The position numbers and the translations under genes were made by a program. Shown in pieces: positions 31,782-40,843 of a stretch of DNA of 64,000 nucleotides. The notes under the pieces were generated by a model that was given only the letters and a program-made list of their open reading frames with translations, was not told the origin of the DNA and did no database searches. Position 1 is the stretch's first letter; each line of letters opens with the position of its first letter. This DNA is from Paucidesulfovibrio sp050251775 (GTDB lineage Bacteria; Desulfobacterota; Desulfovibrionia; Desulfovibrionales; Desulfovibrionaceae): positions 1 through 64,000 of the forward strand of contig JBFWMD010000006.1 in NCBI GenBank assembly GCA_050251775.1. The letters run 5' to 3'.

Positions 31782-33631
31782 GGGTCCTCTTTGGGCCGTC
31801 CCTGTTCCAGGAGCACGGCCTGTTCCCAGAAAAACGGCAGAAACGCGGTCCAACAGGCCTGAGCCTGGTCAAAACTCGGATGCTCCGTCTTGAGCAGCGC
31901 GTCCAGCCGGGATCGGGCCAGACGCTGGTCCGCCAGTCCGGACTGGGCAAAGGCCTGGGAATGGACCGCGTCCAGAAAGAATTCCCGCAGCGGACCGCGA
32001 ATCCACTCCAGGGCCGGAGCATTGAAACCGATCTTGACCCGGCCCCAGGCGATCTGCCGGGGCATCAGTCCGGACATGCCCGCGCGGACCACTGCCTTGG
32101 TGAAGCCGCCCCGCAGCTTGGAGTCCCAGGGCAGGGAAAAGGCGAAGCTCACAATGCGGTGGTCCAGGAAGGGCATGCGCACTTCCACGCCGCAGGCCAT
32201 GGAATAGCGGTCGTAGTTGCGCAGCAGTGTGGGCAGGATGGTGTAATGAAACCCGTGGTGCAGCAGGCGGTTCAGGCGGCCCATGCGTTGCCAGGCGGGG
32301 TGCTGCGCGTCGGGTCCGTCGAACATGGCGTCGGGCTCGCGGCGCAGCCGCTGGCGCAGGTGCGCGCTCAGCAGCTTTGGAATGGAGGGTTTGGGGAATT
32401 GCGGCGCATCCGGCAGGCAGGCGCGGTAAGTGGCGGCGATGCCGGGCCAGCGAAAGGGCGGGGCATCGTGCATGGCGTGGAGAAAATCGAACCCGTAGCC
32501 CGCAAAGAGCTCGTCCGCGCCGTGGCCGTCCAGGGTCACGCGGACCCCGCGTTGCCGCGCCGCGGCGTAGACGCGCATGAACGGCGAGGGCAGGGTCAGA
32601 TGCTGTTCCTCCAGATACCAGAGGTCGCGGTAGAGCGTGGCGGGAATTTCCGTGGGGTCGGTTTCCACGCGGTGCGCTTCCAGGCCGGCGTGGCGTGCGG
32701 CCAGGCCGGCCATGTCGGATTCGTCCAGGGGCGTGCCCGGAAACACGGCGGTAAAGGCGTTGCGCCAGTCGCGGCCCTGGCGCGCCTGGGTCGGACCTTG
32801 GCGGTCCAGGTGGGCCAGGGCGCAGAGTACAGCCCCGGAATCCAGTCCGCCGGAAAGGGCTGTGCCCAGGGGCATGTCGCTGCGCATGCGCAATCGGCAG
32901 GCGTCCAGAAAAAGCTCCCGAAACTCCTCGGCCTGTTCCTCGAAACGCGCTGGCACGTTCCGGAGGTGGTCCAGGGTGTTCCACCAGCGCCTGGGCTGCG
33001 GCGTCTCGCCCTTTGTCCAGGCCAGATGTCCGGCAGGGAAGCGGCGAATGCCGCGCACCAGGCACATATCCGTGCCCTCGTAGCTCATGATCCGGCGGCT
33101 GGACCCGGCCAGTTCCGGGTCGGCCTCCACGCGGTCCAGGAGCGGAAAGAGCGCCTTCATCTCCGAGGCAAAGGCCAGGCCGTGGCGCGTTTGCGCCCAG
33201 AAGAGCGGTTTCTTGCCGAAGCGGTCCCGGGCCAGAAGCAGGCGGCGCTCCTGCCGGTCCCAGAGGGCCAAGGCCCACATGCCGTTGCAGCGTTCCAGAC
33301 AATCCGGCCCCCAGTGGGCCAGGGCCTCCAGGAGTACTTCGGTGTCGCTGTCCGAGCGGAAATTCCGGCCCAGGGCCTCCAGGTCCTTGCGCAGCTCCAG
33401 GAAGTTGTAGATCTCCCCATTGAAGCTCAGGGTAAAGCGGTCGCAGGCCGAGGCCATGGGCTGCCTGCCCGCATCCGAGGTGTCCAGGATCGAGAGGCGG
33501 CGATGGCCGAGCACGCAGCCGTCCAGAAACGCCAGACCCTGTCCGTCCGGTCCGCGATGGGCCAGCCGATCCAGGCAGCGCCGGGCCGTGTCCTGGTCGA
33601 GGCGTCCGACCACTCCGAAGATGCCGCACAT
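31763..33631 (-). CDS. Glutamine-dependent asparagine synthase homologue (first of three)
   Basis: A 622-residue AsnB-type amidotransferase. Cys2 of MCGIFGVVG is the glutaminase nucleophile, with NGEIYNFLELR near 75. The synthetase domain has the PP-loop SGGLDSG near 257. In surface-glycan clusters such enzymes usually amidate a sugar carboxyl group using glutamine and ATP instead of making free asparagine. The start is the ATG at 33631, placing Cys at position 2 as the mechanism requires; AAGGGA is upstream. It overlaps the downstream glycosyltransferase by 19 bases and follows the isochorismatase-like gene by 4 bases. Three paralogues in 8 kb argue for amidation at several positions or sugars. 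Confidence 0.92.
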   Translation of the reverse strand: MCGIFGVVGRLDQDTARRCLDRLAHRGPDGQGLAFLDGCVLGHRRLSILDTSDAGRQPMASACDRFTLSFNGEIYNFLELRKDLEALGRNFRSDSDTEVLLEALAHWGPDCLERCNGMWALALWDRQERRLLLARDRFGKKPLFWAQTRHGLAFASEMKALFPLLDRVEADPELAGSSRRIMSYEGTDMCLVRGIRRFPAGHLAWTKGETPQPRRWWNTLDHLRNVPARFEEQAEEFRELFLDACRLRMRSDMPLGTALSGGLDSGAVLCALAHLDRQGPTQARQGRDWRNAFTAVFPGTPLDESDMAGLAARHAGLEAHRVETDPTEIPATLYRDLWYLEEQHLTLPSPFMRVYAAARQRGVRVTLDGHGADELFAGYGFDFLHAMHDAPPFRWPGIAATYRACLPDAPQFPKPSIPKLLSAHLRQRLRREPDAMFDGPDAQHPAWQRMGRLNRLLHHGFHYTILPTLLRNYDRYSMACGVEVRMPFLDHRIVSFAFSLPWDSKLRGGFTKAVVRAGMSGLMPRQIAWGRVKIGFNAPALEWIRGPLREFFLDAVHSQAFAQSGLADQRLARSRLDALLKTEHPSFDQAQACWTAFLPFFWEQAVLLEQGRPKEDPCASSS

Positions 33632-33635
33632 GGGT

Positions 33636-34793
33636 CTATCCCTTGTCCGCCGGTCCTGGTGTCCCGGTTCCCAGGGCGTGTTCGAGGTCGTCCAGGCCCG
33701 TGGAAAAGCCGCATAAGTTTTCAAAGCAGACAATGCCCGCCGAGCGCATGTCCACGTCGGCTCCGTCGAGCACCTGAGGGTCATGGGCCGTGGCCTCGCG
33801 CACCAGAATGGGCTGGTAGCCGCTGCGCGCCGTGTTCACGTACCCTGCGGGCTTGAAGGCCAGACAGCGCAGTGTGCCGCCCCCGGCATAGAGCAGGTAG
33901 AGGATGCGCTCCTTTTCCAAAAGGGCGCGGACCCCGTCGAGGCTTGATTCCACGTGTTCGCGTGGTCGATCCACAGGCGCGGCGCAGGCGTGGATGCGCC
34001 GGGGCGTGCGCCCGCCGAAATGCAATTCGTCGTGGTAGCGATCGCGCCAGGCAAAGGGTCCCTGCTTGCAGATGAAGTCCAGAGGCGGCCAGCCTGTGCC
34101 GTTGGAATCCGGCGCAGCCAGGGGCTTGGAGAGGAAGCCGCCGTTGCTGTCCAGGGCGTAGGTGGGCGCGTGGATCACGACCAGATCGTGTCGCCGGGCC
34201 AGATTCAGCAGCCGGGGCAGGGTCGCGCAGTATGGACAGCGCTCCTGGCCGGTGTCCCAGATGTCCACGAGGATCAGGGCCATCTGCCGCCGGTTCAGGG
34301 GCAGGATTTGGGGCTTGGCCGTTGTTCCGAACCGGGAGGAAACCCGGAGAAAAGTGTCCGGTTTCGCCAGGGGCGCGGTTTCGGGATCCGGAGCGTACAT
34401 GGTCCAGAGGGCGCGCGGGGCGACCTTGGCGCGGACCAGGGCCTCGGTGTGTGCGTAGTGGCGCGGGGCCGTGGCCAGCAGCACGAGATCGGCCTGGGCG
34501 CGGGCATCCGCCGGCTCCAGGGTCTGGTGCGGGATGTCCGCCAGTTGCGGCAGAGGTTCGCGGCTTTCGAAGATCAGGACCGGGCGCTCGGCGCCCAGTT
34601 CCTCCAGCAGGCGCACGGCCATGTAGCCGCTCCAGGAGGAACCGTATACGGCAATGCGGGGCTTCGGACCCAGGGCGCACAATTCGTTGACCAGCAGACC
34701 GAAGGCCTCCCGGGCTTCCGGGGAGCCGAGCCACTCCCGCTGGCTGCGCAGCCGGGTGCGGCAGTCTTCATAGTTGAGTCCAAGACTACGCAT
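33636..34793 (-). CDS. Fusion of Rossmann-like and isochorismatase-like domains
   Basis: A 385-residue two-domain protein. Residues about 40-140 look like a nucleotide- or sugar-binding Rossmann fold (RIAVYGSSWSGYMAVRLLEELG). Residues about 170-365 follow the cysteine-hydrolase pattern of isochorismatase and nicotinamidase: MALILVDIWD, then VVIHAPTYALDS and later AGYVNTARSGYQPILVREA. At the place where the family has its nucleophile Cys (GxxTxxCV) there is Tyr, so classical hydrolysis is unlikely. The start is the ATG at 34793 with AAGGAGA upstream. An upstream 39-codon frame overlaps its start by 8 bases. Its role in the glycan operon is unknown; a binding or lyase role is possible. Confidence 0.6.
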   Translation of the reverse strand: MRSLGLNYEDCRTRLRSQREWLGSPEAREAFGLLVNELCALGPKPRIAVYGSSWSGYMAVRLLEELGAERPVLIFESREPLPQLADIPHQTLEPADARAQADLVLLATAPRHYAHTEALVRAKVAPRALWTMYAPDPETAPLAKPDTFLRVSSRFGTTAKPQILPLNRRQMALILVDIWDTGQERCPYCATLPRLLNLARRHDLVVIHAPTYALDSNGGFLSKPLAAPDSNGTGWPPLDFICKQGPFAWRDRYHDELHFGGRTPRRIHACAAPVDRPREHVESSLDGVRALLEKERILYLLYAGGGTLRCLAFKPAGYVNTARSGYQPILVREATAHDPQVLDGADVDMRSAGIVCFENLCGFSTGLDDLEHALGTGTPGPADKG

Positions 34794-34905
34794 GATCTCT
34801 CCTTGTGGTTGCTTCGTAAACCGCGAGCACGGTGTGCCCGTCCGGCGGATGGGCGGGGTCGTAATCCAGGTTTCGGTTCGCGAGCCCCAGATCCGATGCG
34901 GCCAT
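34786..34905 (-). CDS. 39-residue small ORF coupled to the isochorismatase-like gene
   Basis: A short frame with ATG at 34905 and GGAAGAG 3 bases before it. Its TAG lies 5 bases beyond the next gene's ATG, an 8-base overlap typical of translational coupling in this operon. The product includes RNLDYDPAHPPDGHTVLAVYE and resembles nothing I recognise. It fills the only gap between the glycosyltransferase-like gene (34915) and the isochorismatase-like gene. It may be a real small protein or the remnant of a larger one. Confidence 0.4.
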   Translation of the reverse strand: MAASDLGLANRNLDYDPAHPPDGHTVLAVYEATTRRDHA

Positions 34906-34914
34906 ATCTCTTCC

Positions 34915-35772
34915 TTAGACCTTGCCCCGGTTGGCGATGTAGAACTGGCGGATGCGTTCCAGGGCAAGGGGGTTTTCCTCCAGGGCCTTTGGAAAATTGC
35001 GCACTGGCTCGGTGCGCAGGTTTCCCATGAAGCAGGAGGTCGGCTTGCAGTTGGTGCCACCGCCATCGTGGCCGATGTTCCGGGTCAGGGATACCGAGGG
35101 GTGCAAGCACAGTCCCCCGCGCAGGAAGATCGTGGCGTACCAGAAGATAGCCCAGGTGAAGAATTTTCCCTGGATGTTGAGTTCCAGATGATGTCGGAAG
35201 TTGTAGGCCCCGTCCAGGTCGAAGCGTTCCCCGGCCTCGCCCTGCAACCGAGACAGGAGTCCTTCGGCGTCCAGGTCGAGATGACTCCAGCTCTCGGCCC
35301 AGGTGGCCCAACCCCAGCAACTCGCCGGGCGGTAGAACAGGGTCTCGGGCAATCCCTGCGGATTCACGGGCAGGAAGTACCCGGAAACGTGCATGACCTC
35401 GGGGGTGTCCTCGTAGCGGTTCAGGGCTGCGTTCATGTAGCCCAGAAAATGCGGGCTGGTCACGATGTCGTCTTCCACCACGATGACCCGGCCATGCTCG
35501 GCGCAGACCTGGCTGACGCCCTGGACAATGGCCGTGCGCAGGCCGAGGTTTTTTGGCTGCTCCACCATCTCCAGGTCCATCTCCCGGCTGCGGGAGCGCA
35601 GCAGGTCGCGCACGGCCTGAACGCGTGCGGCGTCTTCCTCGCTGCGCGGGCCGTCGCAAAAGGCGTAGACCCGGGTCCGCGCGAACTCCGGGTTCGCGGC
35701 CAGGGCGTCCAGGGTCAGGGTCAGGTGCTCGGGCCGGTTGTAGCAGAACAGGGCCACAGGGGCGTGGGTCAT
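34915..35772 (-). CDS. GT-A-type glycosyltransferase-like protein
   Basis: A 285-residue protein with a nucleotide-sugar-binding GT-A appearance. It begins APVALFCYNRPEHLTLTLDAL, continues VYAFCDGPRS and has VIVVEDDIVTSPHFLGYMN near 92-110, where EDD is the DxD-like metal motif. SCWGWATWAESW near 150 and NIGHDGGGTNC near 240 are conserved in O-antigen-cluster members of this group. AAGGAG lies 8 bases before the ATG at 35772, which overlaps the upstream asparagine synthase stop as ATGA. It probably transfers one sugar onto the glycan; specificity cannot be read. Confidence 0.8.
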   Translation of the reverse strand: MTHAPVALFCYNRPEHLTLTLDALAANPEFARTRVYAFCDGPRSEEDAARVQAVRDLLRSRSREMDLEMVEQPKNLGLRTAIVQGVSQVCAEHGRVIVVEDDIVTSPHFLGYMNAALNRYEDTPEVMHVSGYFLPVNPQGLPETLFYRPASCWGWATWAESWSHLDLDAEGLLSRLQGEAGERFDLDGAYNFRHHLELNIQGKFFTWAIFWYATIFLRGGLCLHPSVSLTRNIGHDGGGTNCKPTSCFMGNLRTEPVRNFPKALEENPLALERIRQFYIANRGKV

Positions 35773-37694
35773 GCGCAGACTCCTTGCGTTGGGGGGCACT
35801 CCGGGGCGGAATCAAAGGAAATGTCGGGATTGCGGTCGGCCCAGAGGGCCAGCACCAGGAGCAGCCAGGTGTGCTGGGAATTGTCCAGGCCGCGCTCGTG
35901 CATCCGGATGTGCCGTTCGATTTCGGACGGCTCGAACCAGTCGTGCAGCGGGGAATGGCCGGTAAGCAGCAGGTCGCCGAGCAGTTCCCAGCCGCGCGCG
36001 CCGGGCGAGAGCCAGGCATGGCGCGGAATGCCGAATCCGCACTTGGGCCGGTCCACAAAGGCGTTGTCAAAGCGTTCGCGCAGGATTTCCTTGAGCAGCA
36101 GCTTGCCGCTGGAACCCCCGTCGAATTTAAGGGCTTCGGGCAGCCGGGCCGCAGCCTCGGTCAGCTCGCGGTCCAGCAGCGCGGGCCGGACCTCCAGCCC
36201 GTGGCACATGCTGGCCCGGTCCACCTTGGTCAGCACCGCGCCGGGCAGGTACGTTTCGTAATCCATGGACTGGGGCAGGGCCATGCTCCGGCCCCTGCCG
36301 GTCCTGCGGGCGTGGTTCCAGGCGTTCCAGAAGAGTTCCGAAGGTGTGTCTGCCAGGTGGCGATGCTCCGGTCTCCAGAGCCGCACGCGCTGGGGGTAGA
36401 AAGTATAGCAGATGAAGCGGCTCCAAGCTTCCGGGCCAAAGCCCAGGGCGTCCAGACCGTGGCGCAGGGTTTTGATCCTGCCCGCGCGCAGGTCCATGCG
36501 CAGCTCGCGGCGGCGCGGCGCGGCCCATTTCCCGCCTCGGACCCAGGCCAGGAAGCGTTCGTAGCCACCGAAAAGCTCGTCTCCGCCGTCGCCGGAGAGC
36601 ACGGTTTTCACGCCGTGCGCCCGTGCCAGCCGGGAAACGTGCCAGGTGGGGATGGCCGAGGCATCGCCAAAGGGTTCGCCGTAATGGTCTAGCAATTCCG
36701 GGAGGATGTCCAGGGAGATGTCCGCCACCACTTCGGCGCGCAGGTCCAGGCCCAGGGTTGCGGCGGCCTGGCGGGCGTAGGGCAGTTCGTCGCTTCCGCT
36801 CCCGGCGAATCCGATGCTGAAGGCACGCAAGGGCCGGGCCGAGAGGCGCGCGGCCTCCAGTCCCACCACGGTGGAGTCCAGGCCCCCGGAAAGGAACAGG
36901 CCCACGGGCACGTCCGCCACCAGGGAACGGGACACGGCCCGGGTCAGCTTTTCGCGCACCTCGGCCCGCATCTCGGCGGCGCGCCGGACCGGTTCGGGCG
37001 CGAAGCGCACCCGCCACCAGCGTCGCGGTCCACACAGGGTTCCGTCAAAATCCACGCCGAGCACGTGGGCCGGGGGCAGACAAAAGGTGTCGCTGAAGAT
37101 CGTCTGCGGAGCCGGAACATATTGGTAGCGCAGGAAAAAATCAACGCTCTGGAGACTGGCCCGTGGCTGGGGGGCCTGCACGGCCCGCAGGGCGGAAAGC
37201 TCGGACGCGAAGGCCAGAAAGCCCGGTCCCCGGCGGTAGAAGAGCGGCTTGATTCCGGCGTGGTCCCTGACCAGCAGCAGCTTCCGGGCCGGAAAATCGC
37301 AGAGGGCAAAGGCGAACATGCCCTGGAAGCGGTTCACGCACTCCTCGCCCCAGCGCGCATAGGCATGCAGGATGACCTCGGTGTCCGATGCGGAGCAGAA
37401 GTCCCGGCCCTGCGCCTCCAGGTCCTGGCGCAGTTCGCGCCGCAACTCGCGGTGGTTGTAGATTTCGCCGTTGAAGACCACGGCCAGCCGCTGGTCCGGG
37501 GTGCGCATGGGCTGTGTTCCGGCAGTGGAAAGGTCGATGATGGCCAGCCGGGCATGGCCCAGGGCCACGGGGCCGGAAACGAGCGTGTCCGCGCCGTCCG
37601 GGCCGCGATGAACCAGCCGGGCGGTCATGGCCCGGATTTCCGCCTCTTCAGGGCCTGGCCCGTCAAATCGAAGTATGCCCGCGATGCCGCACAT
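35769..37694 (-). CDS. Glutamine-dependent asparagine synthase homologue (second of three)
   Basis: A 641-residue AsnB-type enzyme. Cys2 in MCGIAGIL, NGEIYNHRELR near 75, the PP-loop SGGLDSTV near 270 and SGDGGDELFGGYERF near 360-374 are intact. The ATG at 37694 is set by the required N-terminal Cys. It has no strong ribosome binding site and lies 5 bases beyond the upstream paralogue's stop, so translation probably depends on coupling. It is clearly divergent from its two neighbours, not a recent tandem copy. Its likely role is amidation of a uronic acid or another glycan carboxylate. Confidence 0.92.
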   Translation of the reverse strand: MCGIAGILRFDGPGPEEAEIRAMTARLVHRGPDGADTLVSGPVALGHARLAIIDLSTAGTQPMRTPDQRLAVVFNGEIYNHRELRRELRQDLEAQGRDFCSASDTEVILHAYARWGEECVNRFQGMFAFALCDFPARKLLLVRDHAGIKPLFYRRGPGFLAFASELSALRAVQAPQPRASLQSVDFFLRYQYVPAPQTIFSDTFCLPPAHVLGVDFDGTLCGPRRWWRVRFAPEPVRRAAEMRAEVREKLTRAVSRSLVADVPVGLFLSGGLDSTVVGLEAARLSARPLRAFSIGFAGSGSDELPYARQAAATLGLDLRAEVVADISLDILPELLDHYGEPFGDASAIPTWHVSRLARAHGVKTVLSGDGGDELFGGYERFLAWVRGGKWAAPRRRELRMDLRAGRIKTLRHGLDALGFGPEAWSRFICYTFYPQRVRLWRPEHRHLADTPSELFWNAWNHARRTGRGRSMALPQSMDYETYLPGAVLTKVDRASMCHGLEVRPALLDRELTEAAARLPEALKFDGGSSGKLLLKEILRERFDNAFVDRPKCGFGIPRHAWLSPGARGWELLGDLLLTGHSPLHDWFEPSEIERHIRMHERGLDNSQHTWLLLVLALWADRNPDISFDSAPECPPTQGVCA

Positions 37695-37699
37695 GGCTG

Positions 37700-39607
37700 C
37701 TATGCAAAGGTCTTCAGCCACTGCTCGACGTAGAGCAGGGACCAGATGAACAGCCGCCGGTTTTCGCGGCCTTCGAGATGGTCGCTGACCAGTTCGCGCA
37801 CGGCTTTCGGGTCCATGATCCCGTAGATGCGCGAGGCATTGTTGAAGACCACGGAGCGAACGTAGTCGATGCTTTCGCCCTTGAACCAGGAGGCGTCCGG
37901 GCCGGAAAAGCCCTGCTTGGCCCCGTTGCTCACGCTTTCGGGCACGAACTTGCCGAGCACGTTGCGCAGCAACAGCTTGCCGTTGCGGTGGCGTTTGAAA
38001 TAGGTGATGTGCTTGCCGGGCAGGTTCTCGTCGATGCGGGGAGTCGGGCCTGGAGACTGGCCCGGTTCCATGCGCGGGCCAAGGGCCTCGTCGCCGAGTT
38101 TGAGCCGCACCGGTACGCGCATGGCGAAATCCACGAGATCGTTGTCCAGGAATGGCACCCGTACTTCCAGGCCGTGGGCCATGGAAAGCTTGTCTTCCAC
38201 GGTCAGCAACCCCTGCAAAAAGGTCTTGGCTTCGAGATAGAGCGAGTGGTTGACCCGCTCCGCCGCGGAACCAAAGGTCATTTCCCGACCCTTGAAGACA
38301 TCCCGGAAGATGTCACGGGTCCAGACGCCCCGCACTTGGTTTTGTACCGGCGCAAAGACCTGGCGCAGCGAGGTGTTCGGCAGCAGCCGCTGCCAGTAAA
38401 GATAATAGCGGTCCACATACTCTTCCAGGCTCGTGCTTTCCGGGGCCTGGAAATAGCGCCAGGGATAGCCCCCGAAAAGCTCGTCCCCGCCCGTGCCCGC
38501 CAGGGCCACCTTGCAGAAGCTCCCGGCCAGCTTGCAGGCGTAGAAATTTGGGTAGCTCTGGCCCACGCGGGGCTCCTCGATGTGCCGCACCAGACTGGCC
38601 ATGCAGCGTTCCATGTCTCCGGCCTTGAGCACCATTTCATAGTGTTCGGTCTTGAGTACGTAGGAAAGGTGTTCGGCCTGGGCGCGTTCATCAAAGCTCA
38701 GTTCGATGCCGGACGCGGAACTGAGGTCGAAACCGCAGGTGAAGCTTTTGATGAAGGGCAACTCGCTGGCGGCCATGGCCGTGATGGCCCCGGAGTCGAT
38801 GCCGCCGCTGAGAAAGGCGCTGACCTCCACGTCGCTGACGAGCTGGCGTTTGACAGCCTGGCGGAAGAGGCTCTCGAACTCCTCTTCATATTCCGCCTGG
38901 GAGAGCGGCGTTTCCGGCTCGCGGAAGTCGTAGTCCCAGTACTGTTCGATGCGCACGTCCGTGGGTGCGGCCAGCCGGACCAAGGCGCGGCAGCCTGCGG
39001 GAAATCGCGTGACCCCGCGAAAGAAGGTGCGGTCCGTGAAGAGGTTCTGAAAGGTGAAATACTCGTAAACCGCTTCCAGGTCGAGGCTGCGCTCCACCCC
39101 CGGCACCTTGAGCAGGGCTTTGCTCTCCGAGGCAAAGGCCAGTGCGCCGTGCGCCTGGGCGTAATAGAGCGGTTTGATGCCGTAGCGGTCGCGGGCCAGA
39201 AAAAGGCTCTGCCCGTGCTTGTCCCAGAGGGCCAGGGCGAACATGCCGTTGAAGCGTTCCACACAGGCCGGGCCCCAGGCCGCGTAGGCGGCCAGGACCA
39301 CTTCCGTGTCCGACGTGGTGCGGAACCCGTGGCCCAGGTTTTCCAGTTCGTGGCGTAGCTCGCGGAAATTGTAAATTTCGCCGTTGTAGACCAGGCTGAA
39401 TCTCTGGTCCGGCGAAAGCATGGGCTGCGCGGAACGCTCGTCCAGGTCGAGGATGGACAGGCGGCGGTGACCCAGGCCCAGGCTGCCGTTCTGGTGGATG
39501 CCGGAGCCGTCCGGGCCTCTGTGGCCCAGTTCCAGCGTCATGGCTCGCAGCAGCGCCGGATCGACACGGGAGCCGTCAGGCCCGAGAATGCCGCAAATGC
39601 CGCACAT
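37700..39607 (-). CDS. Glutamine-dependent asparagine synthase homologue (third of three)
   Basis: A 635-residue AsnB-type enzyme. It has Cys2 in MCGICGIL, NGEIYNFRELR near 76, the PP-loop SGGIDSGA near 267 and AGTGGDELFGGYPWR near 370-385. The last third differs from the other two copies and contains a long insertion around MRVPVRLKL and PGKHITYFKRH. ATG at 39607 is preceded by GGGAGG with 6-base spacing. It lies between a glycosyltransferase gene and the second asparagine synthase. Activity on a glycan carboxylate is inferred from context. Confidence 0.92.
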   Translation of the reverse strand: MCGICGILGPDGSRVDPALLRAMTLELGHRGPDGSGIHQNGSLGLGHRRLSILDLDERSAQPMLSPDQRFSLVYNGEIYNFRELRHELENLGHGFRTTSDTEVVLAAYAAWGPACVERFNGMFALALWDKHGQSLFLARDRYGIKPLYYAQAHGALAFASESKALLKVPGVERSLDLEAVYEYFTFQNLFTDRTFFRGVTRFPAGCRALVRLAAPTDVRIEQYWDYDFREPETPLSQAEYEEEFESLFRQAVKRQLVSDVEVSAFLSGGIDSGAITAMAASELPFIKSFTCGFDLSSASGIELSFDERAQAEHLSYVLKTEHYEMVLKAGDMERCMASLVRHIEEPRVGQSYPNFYACKLAGSFCKVALAGTGGDELFGGYPWRYFQAPESTSLEEYVDRYYLYWQRLLPNTSLRQVFAPVQNQVRGVWTRDIFRDVFKGREMTFGSAAERVNHSLYLEAKTFLQGLLTVEDKLSMAHGLEVRVPFLDNDLVDFAMRVPVRLKLGDEALGPRMEPGQSPGPTPRIDENLPGKHITYFKRHRNGKLLLRNVLGKFVPESVSNGAKQGFSGPDASWFKGESIDYVRSVVFNNASRIYGIMDPKAVRELVSDHLEGRENRRLFIWSLLYVEQWLKTFA

Positions 39608-39627
39608 GTCCGCCTCCCTGTCTCCAG

Positions 39628-40836
39628 TTACTTGTTGATTCGGCCATTGTTCCCGCCACTCATTGCTTTGCGGCCTCTATTGCCCAGGCGAGCCAGCATG
39701 GAGCAGACCGCGTCCACAGCTGGGACGATGACTTCCTCTTCCAACCACTGCCGCCCTTTCGCGCCCAGCGTTGCAACGGCTTCAGGCCGTGTGGCGCAGG
39801 CGTCGAGCTGCTCAGCCACTTCCGTTTCGTTCCCGGCCGGAAGCAGCGGGAAGAGCTTCCTGTTCGGATAGAGCGTGTCGTCGCGCCGGGCCAGCACAGG
39901 CCGGGACATGGCCAGGGACTCGAAGAGCCCTCCCCCGGTGATCCAGCTGTAGCGGAATTCCAGAGCAGCCACGTCCGCCAGGCTGAGCAGGGGCATGATC
40001 TCCTTGCGCTGCATGGCCGGCAGCCAGCAGATCCGGTCACCAAGGCCGAGGTCGCGGGCCAGTTCCTTGCTCGCGGCCACATCTGGTCCGAATTCAAAGG
40101 CGGCCAAACCGGCGTCCCCGCCATAATCATGCACGTATCGCGCCAAGCCCCGCAGGAGCACGTCGTTGCCCTTGTGGTCGTTGACCAGGGCCGGGCTGGC
40201 CCAGCACTGGCGCACGTGCTGAAAAACGAGCAGGCCGTGCTGCTCCCGCAGGCTGGCCAGGGCCCTGCTGGCCGTGCCGGGCGTCCAGAACAGGGCCATG
40301 CGCTCCGGGGAGTATTCCGGCAGGTAGAGCAGCGGAATGGGATGCGCAACCCGCTCCCCTGTTGGATCAATGGCGCTCCAGTAGCGTTCCCTGTCCGGGT
40401 TGGTAAACGGGGCCATGATGAACGCGGCCTCGTGGATGGCGGCGCGTTGGGCGCGGGCCAGTGGCGTGGGTTCGCCACGTTCGTCCGTGTAAAAGGCCAC
40501 TTCGTAGTAATCGCTGCCGTGGGGGCAGAAGATGTCCAAGCGTCGGCCTGCCTTGTGCAGAAAGGCGGGTGCGTAGTTGCAGCCGATGACGGCGTCGAAT
40601 CCGGCAAGGTCACGGGCGATCCGTGCGGGCTCCGTCTTGGCGAAATCCGGCTCGGACCCCCAGCCCAGGCGGTGCATATAGGCTTCGTGCTTCCGGCCAT
40701 AGGTGTCGGCCTCGGGCAGGTAATGGGCATGCTCGTGGGAGAGCAGCAGCAGATGCGCGTCCAGACCTCGGTCGCGCAGATAGCGCACCAGACAGAACAT
40801 ATTGTTGTTCATGTTTCCGAGGCAGGCCACGCGCAT
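39628..40836 (-). CDS. Glycosyltransferase (GT-B fold)
   Basis: A 402-residue protein with a GT-B layout. It begins MRVACLGNMNNNMFCLVRYLRDRG, has DIFCPHGSDYYE near 101-112 and a C-terminal half with LVFQHVRQ, FEFGPDV, ICWLPAMQRKEIMPLLSLADVA and GGGLFESLAMSRPVLAR near 320-336, which matches the nucleotide-sugar-binding Glu segment of family 4 transferases. The N-terminal half is unusual for the family. GGGAGG is 11 bases upstream of the ATG. It is flanked by a radical SAM gene and an asparagine synthase gene in the same operon. Confidence 0.75.
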   Translation of the reverse strand: MRVACLGNMNNNMFCLVRYLRDRGLDAHLLLLSHEHAHYLPEADTYGRKHEAYMHRLGWGSEPDFAKTEPARIARDLAGFDAVIGCNYAPAFLHKAGRRLDIFCPHGSDYYEVAFYTDERGEPTPLARAQRAAIHEAAFIMAPFTNPDRERYWSAIDPTGERVAHPIPLLYLPEYSPERMALFWTPGTASRALASLREQHGLLVFQHVRQCWASPALVNDHKGNDVLLRGLARYVHDYGGDAGLAAFEFGPDVAASKELARDLGLGDRICWLPAMQRKEIMPLLSLADVAALEFRYSWITGGGLFESLAMSRPVLARRDDTLYPNRKLFPLLPAGNETEVAEQLDACATRPEAVATLGAKGRQWLEEEVIVPAVDAVCSMLARLGNRGRKAMSGGNNGRINK

Positions 40837-40843
40837 CTTCGGA

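Noticed and set aside
31880..33856. 658-codon plus-strand frame across the first asparagine synthase gene
   Set aside because: The minus strand encodes a complete AsnB-type enzyme; the plus-strand translation shows no domain.
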